Origin: Ignavibacteria bacterium
GTDB taxonomy: Bacteria > Bacteroidota > Ignavibacteria > Kapaibacteriales > UBA961
Direction: 5' to 3'
DNA length: 64,000 nucleotides
NCBI GenBank assembly: GCA_947491315.1
Contig: CANLII010000002.1
Span: forward strand, 124,001 to 188,000
Position numbers and translations under genes: made by a program. The notes beneath the pieces were generated by a model. It saw nothing but the letters and a program-made list of their open reading frames with translations, did no database searches and had not been told where the DNA came from. Below, one piece after another: positions 56,072 to 64,000 of the stretch; position 1 is the stretch's first letter, and every line of letters begins with the position of its first letter.

Positions 56072-58314
56072 ATATCTTTAGATGCTTAGTATTATTGCTA
56101 ATTCATGTTCAGGTATTTGCTCAAACTGACACCGTTGAACTCTCTTCACTAGATCTTAGTGCAATCAAACAGGATTTTGGAAGACCACAAATCAATCTAT
56201 CAGTGATGGGCAAACCATTACGAATTGCCGGAAAGGTATATGATCGCGGAGTTGGAACGCATGCAGGAAGCAAATTCACGCTTGCCCTCGATGGCAAGGC
56301 ATTTGCAATTGAAGGTCTCGCAGGAATTGATGAGGGTATTTTTCCTGAAAGAGGGTCAGCTGAATTTTTGATCATTGCCGATGGCGAAATTCTTTGGCGA
56401 TCATATATCATGGATCGAACAGTAAACGCCAAAGCATTTTCATTGGATCTCACCGGCAAACAAAATTGTGAATTATTGGTATTTGATGGGAATGACAATA
56501 TTTTCTCAGATCATGCAAATTGGGTGGAAACAAGAATCATTGTAAAAAAAGGATTTATTCCCAAGCCATTCATCAGACCAATCGAACAGGAGTTTATACT
56601 CACACCTGATGAATCCCTGCTTCCAAGGATTCATGGAAAAAGTGTATATGGCGCAAGACCAGGAAGTGAAATCAGACATTATATACCAATCTCAGGAATT
56701 GAACCCATCAATGTGACTATGTCTGAGCTTCCACCAGGACTCTATTTCGATTCCACTCATAGAGTGATTCGTGGTAGTATCGCAAAGCCCGGTTCATATT
56801 CACTTACGATGATTGCGGAAAACCCTCTTGGCAAAACTGAATATGCATTCTCATTCCGCATTGGTGATACAATTTCATATTCTGCACCCATTGGATGGTC
56901 ATCATGGTATGCACATTGGGAATATGTTACAGAACAAGATATCTATAAAGCAGCTCATGCATTGCGCTCGAGTGGACTCCAAAATTATGGTTTTGAATAT
57001 GTCTTAATTGATGATGGCTGGCAGGACGCAAGTCATTCAGCTTCAATGAATGGTTTACAACCCGCGAAAAAATTTCCAAATCTTCCCACATTGATAGATT
57101 CATTGCATACACTAGGTTTTAAGGTTGGCATATATTCTTCTCCCGGATCCAATACTTGCGTGCTATTACCGGGTTCACTTGGTCATGAAGCTCAGGATGC
57201 AGAGTATTTCTGCTCATTAAAAGCCGATCTTGTCAAATATGATTGGTGTGGTTATCAAACAGTCTATGACTCGCTTCTGAAAACCAATCAATTCAGTCCG
57301 GAAGAATTAGCCAAAGCACCGTATGCAAAACTTGGAACATTATTGTCAGCATGCAATCAAGACATCTTTTACATGCTTTGTCAATATGGCAATAATGATG
57401 TGTGGAAATGGGGCAGATCAGTCGGGGGTCATGCCTGGAGAACAACCACTGATATTCAAGACAATTGGTGGAGCATGTCCAATATTGTTGGATTCCGTCA
57501 GGCAGGTTTGGAATCATATGCAGGACACAATGGCTGGAATGATATGGATCATCTTCGCATGGGGTATTCGCAACCATTTCCATTCACAAAGAAATCAGAA
57601 CTCACGGCTCATGAGCAATACACACAGGTTTCACTCTGGGCTTTGCTCAATTCTCCATTGATTATAAGCATGCACATGGATTCAATTGATGCTTTCACAC
57701 TTCAATTGCTCAAAAATCATGAAGTACTTTCCATGCATCAAGATCCACTTGGTATTCAAGGAACAAGAGTCTATAAAAATATATGGCAAGAGATTTGGAC
57801 AAAACCACTGTCGCATGGTGGAATTGCCATCGGTTTTTTCAATCGAGATGATGTCGGTGAGCAAATGATGTCTATAACAAGAGAGTCATTGGGCTTATCC
57901 AAAGACATACAATATATGATCAAGGATATATGGTCTCATCAAGAATTGGGGTTACTTGGTGAAGAATTGCAATTCAGCATTCCTTCACATGGAGTGAAAT
58001 TACTATCACTGATACCAAAGAATCCCATCAGCAATATTGGAGATGACCAGCAGATAAAGCAATTCAAAGTGGTACCTCAACCTGCAAAAGATCTTGTGTA
58101 CTGTTCATTTTATTCCCCCTTTCAAGGAATCGCAATGCTCGAATTCATCAGTTTGGATGGCAGAAAGATAGGCAGTACAATGCAATTGGAAATAAAGCAA
58201 GGGATGCAAGCATTTTCCATTGCATTGCCTGATGGTTTATCGTCAGGACTTCATGGCATAAAACTTAGCACACCTTTTTCTACAATCTTGCATCCCATTC
58301 ATATCGTTCATTGA
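56068..58314 (+). CDS. Secreted GH27 alpha-galactosidase-like enzyme with NPCBM domain, T9SS-exported
   Basis: 748 residues. A signal peptide (~1-18) is followed by an NPCBM carbohydrate-binding module (~23-170; GVGTHAGSKFTLALDG), an Ig-like Putative-Ig linker (~190-270) and a GH27 catalytic barrel (~275-560). The nucleophile is D392 in VKYDWCGY, and the WNDMD motif (residues 490-494) carries the acid/base. QDPLGIQGTRVY is also typical. A beta domain follows, then a T9SS-like sorting domain (~670-748). It should release alpha-galactosyl (or related) residues outside the cell. Confidence 0.88.
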   Translation: MNIFRCLVLLLIHVQVFAQTDTVELSSLDLSAIKQDFGRPQINLSVMGKPLRIAGKVYDRGVGTHAGSKFTLALDGKAFAIEGLAGIDEGIFPERGSAEFLIIADGEILWRSYIMDRTVNAKAFSLDLTGKQNCELLVFDGNDNIFSDHANWVETRIIVKKGFIPKPFIRPIEQEFILTPDESLLPRIHGKSVYGARPGSEIRHYIPISGIEPINVTMSELPPGLYFDSTHRVIRGSIAKPGSYSLTMIAENPLGKTEYAFSFRIGDTISYSAPIGWSSWYAHWEYVTEQDIYKAAHALRSSGLQNYGFEYVLIDDGWQDASHSASMNGLQPAKKFPNLPTLIDSLHTLGFKVGIYSSPGSNTCVLLPGSLGHEAQDAEYFCSLKADLVKYDWCGYQTVYDSLLKTNQFSPEELAKAPYAKLGTLLSACNQDIFYMLCQYGNNDVWKWGRSVGGHAWRTTTDIQDNWWSMSNIVGFRQAGLESYAGHNGWNDMDHLRMGYSQPFPFTKKSELTAHEQYTQVSLWALLNSPLIISMHMDSIDAFTLQLLKNHEVLSMHQDPLGIQGTRVYKNIWQEIWTKPLSHGGIAIGFFNRDDVGEQMMSITRESLGLSKDIQYMIKDIWSHQELGLLGEELQFSIPSHGVKLLSLIPKNPISNIGDDQQIKQFKVVPQPAKDLVYCSFYSPFQGIAMLEFISLDGRKIGSTMQLEIKQGMQAFSIALPDGLSSGLHGIKLSTPFSTILHPIHIVH

Positions 58315-58325
58315 TGCGAATTCCA

Positions 58326-58333
58326 TAGATTTG
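58326..58333 (+). promoter_or_regulatory. Possible -7 element before the PtsN-like gene
   Basis: TAGATTTG matches TAnnTTTG in the 89-base gap between the GH27 gene and the PtsN-like gene. No TTG is found at 19-21 bases upstream. Confidence 0.3.
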
Positions 58334-58403
58334 CAATTCAATTCCCAATACTTGCTCGAATCATCGGCAAACATTGCGTTATATCATTCTTTGGCGCTCC
58401 AGT

Positions 58404-58868
58404 ATGAAGATCACCGATATCCTTCAGCCCTCAGCTATATTGCTGAATACGACATTTGCTACAAAAGATGCTGCATTGGATGCAATGATTGACGCTTTGG
58501 CATCTGGTGGACATATCACAAAAGTAGAAGAAGCCCGAAAAGCAGTCTTTGATCGTGAGAAGATTATGTCAACAGGCATTGGCAAGGGGTTTGCACTCCC
58601 GCATGGCAAGACGAATCATATCACAGAGACAGTGGGTGCTTTCATGACATTGAAAGAACCTCTTGACTTCCAAGCATTGGATCAGCAACCCGTGACGATC
58701 ATCTTCATGCTGATTGGTAGAGAAAATACGGTTGGAACTCATCTAAGACTTCTCTCTCGCATTTCAAGACTGATGAACAAAGATAGTTTTCGTGCTAGCA
58801 TCACCGCTGCAGAAAAACCCGAACAAGTCATTTCACTCTTTACAACAGAAGAAGAGGAATTGGGATGA
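58404..58868 (+). CDS. PTS EIIA-type (PtsN-like) protein
   Basis: 155 residues from ATG 58404 (MKITDILQ, the usual start); a longer frame from 58374 adds an atypical leader. The phosphorylatable His is in GFALPHGKTNHI (PTS_EIIA type 2). The domain stands alone without EIIB/EIIC, as in nitrogen-PTS PtsN, which signals rather than transports. No HPr or EI gene is nearby. The stop overlaps the start of the coiled-coil gene (ATGA). Confidence 0.88.
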   Translation: MKITDILQPSAILLNTTFATKDAALDAMIDALASGGHITKVEEARKAVFDREKIMSTGIGKGFALPHGKTNHITETVGAFMTLKEPLDFQALDQQPVTIIFMLIGRENTVGTHLRLLSRISRLMNKDSFRASITAAEKPEQVISLFTTEEEELG

Positions 58869-59272
58869 AAACACTCTTGATTATTGCTCTGATGATGTTC
58901 ACCCTAACACTTCAGGCACAAGAAAAAAATGGCCAAAAAGATATACCTGCGGCCAAACAAGTCCTGAAAATTATGAATGAGCAGATTCTGCAATTAACAG
59001 ACAGATTCAAGAAAAATACGCTCGCATTCAAGGGACAATATGAGCAACAGACAAAACAAATTCTCACGGGATTCAAAAAAAGATTGCAAGTATTGAAGCA
59101 GGAAATATCATCCATTGATGAAAATTTGGAAGATTTGAATCTGCAACTTGAACAGCAATCCAAGGAAAACGACAAAGCTCTGCAGGATCAATTCAAGAAA
59201 TTGCAAAGTGATTTGGATGATTCCATGAAGCGATTTGAGAAAAAACTCGACTCCCTTTCTCAACAGTATTGA
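58865..59272 (+). CDS. Small secreted coiled-coil protein, function unknown
   Basis: 135 residues. A clean signal peptide (~1-19, ending LQAQ) is followed by about 110 residues of nearly continuous charged heptads (RLQVLKQEISSIDENLEDLNLQ and onward), so one long coiled coil. No cysteines and no family I recognise, though Skp/OmpH-like or tropomyosin-like periplasmic helices have a similar look. It is translationally coupled to the PtsN-like gene and followed ten bases later by murI. Confidence 0.7.
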   Translation: MKTLLIIALMMFTLTLQAQEKNGQKDIPAAKQVLKIMNEQILQLTDRFKKNTLAFKGQYEQQTKQILTGFKKRLQVLKQEISSIDENLEDLNLQLEQQSKENDKALQDQFKKLQSDLDDSMKRFEKKLDSLSQQY

Positions 59273-59281
59273 GTTTCTCCA

Positions 59282-60139
59282 ATGCCAGAATTTACTCAAC
59301 AGTCACAATCACAGCCAATCGGAGTATTTGATTCAGGGGTAGGTGGACTCACAGTTCTGAAACACCTCATTCATTCCATGCCCGGCGAAGAATTCGTGTA
59401 TTTGGGTGATACCGCTCGCGTTCCCTATGGAAATAAATCTCCTGAAACGATCAGACATTATACCCGCCAATGCGTGAATTTTCTCTTGAGTTTTGATGTA
59501 AAAGCAATTGTCATTGCTTGCAATACGGCATCTGCCTTGGCTTTGGATCTTGCCAGAGACATCAGTCCGGTTCCTGTAATCGGAATGATTCACCCTGCAG
59601 CAGTGTCAGCCATTGAACAAAGCATCACCAAGAAAATTGGCATTATAGGTACCAGAGCAACCATTGGTTCACTTGCTTATGAACATGAGATAAGAAATGC
59701 GGCTGAGAGCAAAGGATTGAACATTGAGGTATATGCCAAAGCATGTCCGCTTTTTGTTCCTCTTGCCGAAGAAGATTTTGGGCATCATCCTTCCGCCGCT
59801 ATGATAGCTCATGAGTATTTGCATGAATTTCTTGCATTGGGAATAGACATCCTTGTACTTGGTTGTACACACTATCCTTTATTGAAAGATCTTATTGGCA
59901 AGACATTACCGGATATATCATTGATAGATTGCGGAGAAACCGCCGCGAAGGAATTATGTAATGTATTACAGATTGAAGAGCAAACTCCAACAGGAGAACT
60001 CCCGATTGTTCGACTCTTCACCACTGATTCAGTACATGCATTTTCTTTCATTGCTAAGCGTTGCATAGGGTTTCCTCTGCCGGATCCAATTCGTATTTCC
60101 CTTGAAACTTTGGAAGAGCAGGGTTTATCAGGAATCTAA
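59282..60139 (+). CDS. murI: Glutamate racemase
   Basis: It makes D-glutamate for peptidoglycan. The N-terminal IGVFDSGVGGLTVLKHL and the two catalytic cysteines, in ACNTASA (~residue 80) and LGCTHYPLL (~residue 198), are present. YLGDTARVPYGNKS is also typical. 285 residues is within the family range. With asd and alr in the same window, it completes a set of cell-wall precursor genes. Confidence 0.96.
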   Translation: MPEFTQQSQSQPIGVFDSGVGGLTVLKHLIHSMPGEEFVYLGDTARVPYGNKSPETIRHYTRQCVNFLLSFDVKAIVIACNTASALALDLARDISPVPVIGMIHPAAVSAIEQSITKKIGIIGTRATIGSLAYEHEIRNAAESKGLNIEVYAKACPLFVPLAEEDFGHHPSAAMIAHEYLHEFLALGIDILVLGCTHYPLLKDLIGKTLPDISLIDCGETAAKELCNVLQIEEQTPTGELPIVRLFTTDSVHAFSFIAKRCIGFPLPDPIRISLETLEEQGLSGI

Positions 60140-60205
60140 TCTTTGTAAATTGCATCTTCTCAGTCTGAGACCATACTTCATTGCCCACAATGCATGGATT
60201 GCTCC

Positions 60206-61132
60206 ATGATCGGATATATCATACGAAAAGCCGTTTATGCGCTGGCAGTACTCTTCGGAGTGGTGACCACCGCATTTCTCATCAATTTTGTTTTACCCGG
60301 TGATCCTGCCCGATTGATGCTGGGCCAGAGAGCCGATGAGCAATCAATAAAGGCATTGAGAGTTCAACTTGGTCTTGACAAACCAATGTATGAGCAGTAC
60401 ACCAAGTATGTATTCAGACTTGTACAAGGTGATTTGGGAGTATCGTATTCAACAAATCGCGAAGTGCTTGATACGATTGTTGATAAATTTCCAGCTACCG
60501 CTTTGCTCGCTATAACTGCGATGTTCTTTTCAACATTGATCGGTATCGGCCTTGGCATCATTGCCGCCATTCGAGCAAATACCTGGGTTGATGCATCAAC
60601 GATGGGTTTTGCATTGCTAGGGATTTCCCTGCCGAGTTTCGTTTTTGGACTCCTTTTACTCCTGTTATTTGCTGAAATCTGGAAAATATTTCCGTCCTCG
60701 GGATATATCGACAAAGGAATCAGTCATCTCTTTCTGCCAATGCTCACTTTGGCATTTAGACCACTTTCCATCATTGCGAGAGTTACGCGCAGTTCTATGC
60801 TAGATGTACTCAATCAAGATTATGTGAGAACAGCCAGAGCAAAAGGACTTACGGAAAAAGCAGTGATTCTAAAACATGCTTTGAGAAATGCATTGAATCC
60901 CGTTGTTACAACGGTCAGCGCTTGGTTTTCAGGACTTCTAGCCGGAACATTTTTCGTGGAATATATTTTCAACTGGCCTGGTGTTGGAACGCTTGCCATC
61001 AGTGCTATTGAAAAATTGGATTATCCTATCATTCAAGGCACTGTCCTACTGACAGCCATCATTTTTGTAGTGGTAAATGCTGTAGTGGATATTTTCTATG
61101 TCTTTCTCGATCCAAAAGTAAAATTACATTGA
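60206..61132 (+). CDS. ABC transporter permease, DppB/OppB type
   Basis: An inner-membrane permease for peptides or similar solutes. From ATG 60206 (MIGYIIRKAVYALAVLFGV) the product has 308 residues; an ATG at 60194 adds four. Six transmembrane helices are evident. NFVLPGDPARLMLGQRA is the family N-terminal motif, and the EAA loop reads YVRTARAKGLTEKAVILKHALRNALNP. The DppC-type partner follows after three bases; no binding protein or ATPase gene is adjacent. Confidence 0.92.
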   Translation: MIGYIIRKAVYALAVLFGVVTTAFLINFVLPGDPARLMLGQRADEQSIKALRVQLGLDKPMYEQYTKYVFRLVQGDLGVSYSTNREVLDTIVDKFPATALLAITAMFFSTLIGIGLGIIAAIRANTWVDASTMGFALLGISLPSFVFGLLLLLLFAEIWKIFPSSGYIDKGISHLFLPMLTLAFRPLSIIARVTRSSMLDVLNQDYVRTARAKGLTEKAVILKHALRNALNPVVTTVSAWFSGLLAGTFFVEYIFNWPGVGTLAISAIEKLDYPIIQGTVLLTAIIFVVVNAVVDIFYVFLDPKVKLH

Positions 61133-61135
61133 TCA

Positions 61136-62239
61136 ATGAGTCATCCTATGTCAAAAGATATAAAACAGCAAAAGAGAGCAGAGAGCCTTGGAGCGCTTGC
61201 ATGGAAAAAACTCAAAAAACATCCTGCAGGTGTTACAGGAATGGTCATTATTGGTGTGCTTGTTCTCATTGCATCATTGGCGGATGTGATCAGTCCATTT
61301 TCACCTACTCTTGCTGTTTTAGAATATGCTGAAAAGCCATCGGGTTTTGTTGGGAATGTGCTGTATGTACAAAATCCAACGAATCAAGATGAACCCAATA
61401 TCATTCCTGTACTTTCATATAGAATCGTAAAAGATTCAGTAGTCTATCGTGATGATAGTGGTCAGGAAATGTCACTTGCACTTTTCACCATGGCAGGAAA
61501 TAACGAATCAGAGTGGCATGGTACTCCTACTTATTATCTGGGCACTGACAGACTTGGCAGAGATGTATTATCCCGTTTGGTCTATGGAGCTCGAATTTCC
61601 CTTTTGGTTGGCGTGGTTTCACAATTGATTGCGCTCATCATAGGTATTGTACTTGGAGCACTCGCCGGATATTTCCGTGGCTGGGTTGATAATGTGATTA
61701 TGTGGTTCACGAATGTTATTTGGTCTTATCCAACCATCCTACTTGCCATTTTGTTGAGTTCTCTCTTGAAATTCACGAATAATATCATGGGATTTACGCT
61801 GAATCCATTTTGGCAAACATTCATTGCAATCGGCATTTCAAGTTGGGTTGAGATTGCCCGTATTGTTCGAGGTCAATTCTTTTCACTTCGAGAAATGGAA
61901 TATGTGGAAGCCACTCGCGCACTTGGCTATGGCTCGATGCGAACTATTTTCAGACATATCCTGCCGAATGCGATTGGTCCCATCATTGTACTCTCAACTG
62001 CAGGCATTGCTTCATCGATCATAGCAGAAGCAGGACTCAGCTTTTTGGGTCTTGGCATACAAAGACCTGAGCCATCCTGGGGAATATTCATCTCCGACCA
62101 TTATGGATACATCTTTGCGGGTAAATACTGGGGTTTAACAGTATATCCGAGTATCGCAATTGCGGCTGCCGTCTATGGATTCAATCTTTTGGGTGATGGT
62201 CTGCGTGATGCATTCGATCCAAAGGCAATTCAACGTTGA
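61136..62239 (+). CDS. ABC transporter permease, DppC/OppC type, with extended periplasmic loop
   Basis: 367 residues, partner of the DppB-type permease. The N-terminal cytoplasmic ALAWKKLKKHPAGVTGM leads into helix 1. The core after YYLGTDRLGRDVLSRLVYGARISL is typical, with EAA motif EATRALGYGSMRTIFRHILPNAIGP. Between helix 1 and the LGTDRLGRD motif there is an insert of roughly 60 residues (~60-125) that is rich in beta-forming residues. This segment is short in most DppC proteins. No ATPases lie beside it. Confidence 0.9.
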   Translation: MSHPMSKDIKQQKRAESLGALAWKKLKKHPAGVTGMVIIGVLVLIASLADVISPFSPTLAVLEYAEKPSGFVGNVLYVQNPTNQDEPNIIPVLSYRIVKDSVVYRDDSGQEMSLALFTMAGNNESEWHGTPTYYLGTDRLGRDVLSRLVYGARISLLVGVVSQLIALIIGIVLGALAGYFRGWVDNVIMWFTNVIWSYPTILLAILLSSLLKFTNNIMGFTLNPFWQTFIAIGISSWVEIARIVRGQFFSLREMEYVEATRALGYGSMRTIFRHILPNAIGPIIVLSTAGIASSIIAEAGLSFLGLGIQRPEPSWGIFISDHYGYIFAGKYWGLTVYPSIAIAAAVYGFNLLGDGLRDAFDPKAIQR

Positions 62240-62240
62240 C

Positions 62241-63314
62241 ATGCTCATAGATACACTCACATTGATACTATCGGGGACAGAACCATTACCACCCGCACTT
62301 CTCATTTATGGAGAAGAAGAATTTTTGCGCGAGGAGGCATATCATGCAATCATGCATAAGATTCTTCCCGAAGGCATGCATCATGATATTGAAATCATCG
62401 ATGCAGAGAATTCGAGTGAATCACAGATAGTTGACATTGCCGATGCATATCCATTCATTTCAGAAAAAAAGATCATTATCATCAAGCAAGCCGATAAACT
62501 ATTTTCTGGAAGATCGAAGAAATCAACGGGTAAATCTGCACTGCTCAATTATTTAAAATCTCCTCAGCCTACATCATTTATCGTTTTTACTGGCATTTTT
62601 CCCTCACTCACAGGATTAAGAGCCGCAAGAAAAAGCCCCAAACAGTCTGAAAAAGCAAAAAAAACAACACTGGGATTAGCTTTCCCTCTCAATGAAATCA
62701 TTGAGTTGATACCATCATTCGAATGCCCCAAAGTCTCAGAACGAGAACTTTTGTTATGGACAAATAAACGATTTGCAACTTTTGGAAAAGGAATCACTCG
62801 CGAAGCTGGAGAGTATTTAATAGCCAATGCCGGGATTTCACTTCGCGACATAGCAAATGAACTTGAAAAATTGATGCTATTTGCACCAGAAAAAAAACAG
62901 TATACCGAAGAAGATGTATTAGGATTGGTAGGTTCATCAAGGGTATATAACATTTTTGAATTGCAAAAGGCATTCGGTGCGGGTGAAACAGCCAAATCGA
63001 TTGAAATTGTACATCACATGCTGAACAATAATGGAAATGCAATCATGATCATTTCTATGCTCTTACGATACTTTTCTGCTTTGTTCCGTTTACAAGATGC
63101 CCAAGGTCAAGGCGGAAATTCTTATGAAATAGCAAGAATCGTAGGAATTAACGCATATTTTCTACCGGAATATCAATCAGCGCTCAGGAATTATCCACCT
63201 ATGAAATTGGCAAGAGCATTTTATTTACTAAGAAATGCCGACTTAACCCTTAAGACAAGCTCGCAATCCCCAATAGTCATATTGCAAAAAGTCATAGTTG
63301 GACTTTCCGAATAA
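62241..63314 (+). CDS. holA: DNA polymerase III subunit delta
   Basis: The delta subunit opens the beta clamp in the clamp-loader complex. ATG 62241 starts one base after the dppC stop; a longer frame from 62160 would overlap dppC and is rejected. The 357-residue product has PPALLIYGEEEFLREEAYHAI at the start and the AAA-like core (EKKIIIIKQADKLF), then IANAGISLRDIANELEKLMLFA and SSRVYNIFELQKAFGAG. The C-terminal helical collar domain is present. Confidence 0.9.
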   Translation: MLIDTLTLILSGTEPLPPALLIYGEEEFLREEAYHAIMHKILPEGMHHDIEIIDAENSSESQIVDIADAYPFISEKKIIIIKQADKLFSGRSKKSTGKSALLNYLKSPQPTSFIVFTGIFPSLTGLRAARKSPKQSEKAKKTTLGLAFPLNEIIELIPSFECPKVSERELLLWTNKRFATFGKGITREAGEYLIANAGISLRDIANELEKLMLFAPEKKQYTEEDVLGLVGSSRVYNIFELQKAFGAGETAKSIEIVHHMLNNNGNAIMIISMLLRYFSALFRLQDAQGQGGNSYEIARIVGINAYFLPEYQSALRNYPPMKLARAFYLLRNADLTLKTSSQSPIVILQKVIVGLSE

Positions 63315-63341
63315 TTTCAACTCATCCTTTTTGTAAATTGT

Positions 63342-63372
63342 TTGGAATATTTCAAGAGTCTCAGTATATTTG
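63342..63372 (+). promoter_or_regulatory. Bacteroidota-type promoter for rpsT (TTG-N20-TATATTTG)
   Basis: TTG at 63342-63344 is followed after exactly 20 bases by TATATTTG at 63365-63372, a full match to TAnnTTTG. It lies 36 bases before the rpsT ATG and may drive rpsT, the tRNA and rpsO together. Confidence 0.75.
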
Positions 63373-63408
63373 TGTCTCTATTTCTATAAATGAATACAAT
63401 AATACCGT

Positions 63409-63675
63409 ATGGCACATCATCAGTCAGCGATCAAACGCGACCGTCAAAACAAGAAGCGCGCAATTTACAATAGAGCTAATCGTAAGGCATATCGCGAAGC
63501 GATTAAAGCTGTACGCTTGGCAAAAACCGTTCAAGAAGCTGAGGTGCTTTTCGTAAAAGCTACCAGTATTCTGGACAGAGTTGCATCACGCGGTGTATTG
63601 CACAAGAATAATGTTGCAAACAAGAAATCAAAACTTGCTCTGCATATCAACAAAATGAAAGCAGCCCAAGCCTGA
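63409..63675 (+). CDS. rpsT: 30S ribosomal protein S20
   Basis: 88 residues, basic and helical. MAHHQSAIKRDRQNKKRAIYN, then LDRVASRGVLHKNNVANKKSKLA, are the S20 signatures; the protein binds 16S rRNA early in 30S assembly. It starts at ATG 63409. A tRNA gene follows only six bases after the stop. Confidence 0.96.
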   Translation: MAHHQSAIKRDRQNKKRAIYNRANRKAYREAIKAVRLAKTVQEAEVLFVKATSILDRVASRGVLHKNNVANKKSKLALHINKMKAAQA

Positions 63676-63681
63676 TTTGTC

Positions 63682-63755
63682 GCACCCGTAGCTCAACTGG
63701 ATAGAGCATTTGACTACGGATCAAAAGGTTTGGGGTTCGAATCCCTACGGGTGCA
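63682..63755 (+). tRNA. tRNA-Arg (anticodon ACG)
   Basis: A 74-base cloverleaf. The acceptor arms GCACCCG (63682-63688) and CGGGTGC (63748-63754) pair fully and are followed by discriminator A. The D arm is GCTC...GAGC; the anticodon stem TTTGA/TCAAA encloses CTACGGA with anticodon ACG at 63716-63718; the T loop is TTCGAAT. The first A is expected to be deaminated to inosine to read CGU, CGC and CGA. CCA is not encoded. Confidence 0.97.
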
Positions 63756-63793
63756 CTTAACTGATTTACACATCATATCTCAATAGAATATTT

Positions 63794-64000
63794 ATGCTGA
63801 ATCAAGCAAAAAAAGCAGAAATCACAAAACAATATGGCGGAAATGAGTCCAATACAGGACTGACTGAAGTACAAATTGCTTTACTTACGGAAAATATATC
63901 CGTATTGGCCAAGCATCTTGAGCAGCACAAGAAGGATTTCCATAGCCGTCGCGGACTCATGCAAATGGTTAGTGATAGAAAGAAGTTACTCAACTATTTG
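63794..64000 (+). CDS. rpsO: 30S ribosomal protein S15, N-terminal part (cut by right edge)
   Basis: The first 69 residues from ATG 63794, open to the right edge. [51 protein letters not shown] is the conserved S15 core (shown in part), which binds the central domain of 16S rRNA. A full S15 has about 89 residues, so roughly 20 are missing. It follows the tRNA-Arg gene by 38 bases. Confidence 0.95.
   Translation, partial: MLNQAKKAEITKQYGGNESNTGLTEVQIALLTENISVLAKHLEQHKKDFHSRRGLMQMVSDRKKLLNYL

Noticed and set aside
62160-62240. Longer holA frame that starts inside the dppC gene
   Set aside because: The extra residues lie over dppC coding sequence; ATG 62241 directly after the dppC stop gives the normal delta-subunit start.
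1-64000. CRISPR arrays, insertion sequences, prophage or integrase genes
   Set aside because: I found no regularly spaced repeats, transposase motifs, or terminal inverted repeats on reading both strands; the window appears to be ordinary chromosome.

Overview
The window reads as a chromosomal segment of a Gram-negative bacterium of the FCB (Bacteroidota/Chlorobiota/Ignavibacteria/Kapabacteria) assemblage. The evidence is a 2341-residue SprA/Sov-type translocon of the type IX secretion system (T9SS), five secreted proteins that end in T9SS-like sorting domains, a type III glutamine synthetase, a DUF2851 protein, and at least three intergenic regions with the Bacteroidota-type promoter TTG-N20-TAnnTTTG. 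The moderate-to-low GC and this gene mix suggest a Kapabacteria- or Chlorobiota-like lineage more than classical Bacteroides. That placement is inference; no 16S rRNA gene is present.

Layout. 1-5.4 kb: end of typA, recA, mtgA (minus strand), an Lrp-type regulator and glutamine synthetase III. 5.4-12.9 kb: a sugar aminotransferase, a GH2-like membrane protein that seems to lack catalytic residues, a small T9SS cargo, a GT2 and a GT9 glycosyltransferase, and an SDR oxidoreductase. 13-18.3 kb: five genes joined by overlapping stop/start codons (class V aminotransferase, RdgB, CMD-family protein, PBP4-type carboxypeptidase, methyltransferase). 18.4-24 kb: asd-manC-alr, then a minus-strand propeller protein and dicarboxylate symporter. 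24-31 kb: a lipoprotein and two large T9SS cargos (S8 protease, SBBP-repeat protein). 31-33.6 kb, minus: OmpA-like lipoprotein, pyrF, DUF2851. 33.7-36.7 kb: meaB and thrS. 36.7-40.6 kb, minus: a phosphofructokinase homologue with an altered active site, DUF1844, NAD kinase, a HAD phosphatase and a prenyl synthase. 40.7-52 kb: RidA protein, T9SS cargo, SprA and a second GT9. 52-53.4 kb, minus: biotin carboxylase. 53.5-63.3 kb: a GDP-mannose pyrophosphorylase/phosphomannomutase-like fusion, a secreted GH27 galactosidase, PtsN-like protein, coiled-coil protein, murI, two DppBC-type permeases and holA. 63.4-64 kb: rpsT, tRNA-Arg(ACG) and the start of rpsO.

Together the genes are mostly envelope building: peptidoglycan precursors and remodelling (asd, alr, murI, mtgA, dacB), GDP-mannose and glycan assembly (manC, the fusion, GT2, two GT9, aminotransferase), and T9SS export (sprA plus cargo). 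They are interleaved with housekeeping genes (recA, thrS, nadK, pyrF, accC, holA, ribosomal proteins). I see no CRISPR array, insertion sequence, prophage or attachment site, and no gene-free stretch over 300 bases. The most unusual items are the two apparently catalytically degenerate proteins: the PFK homologue at 39629-40588 and the GH2-like membrane protein at 6717-9317.
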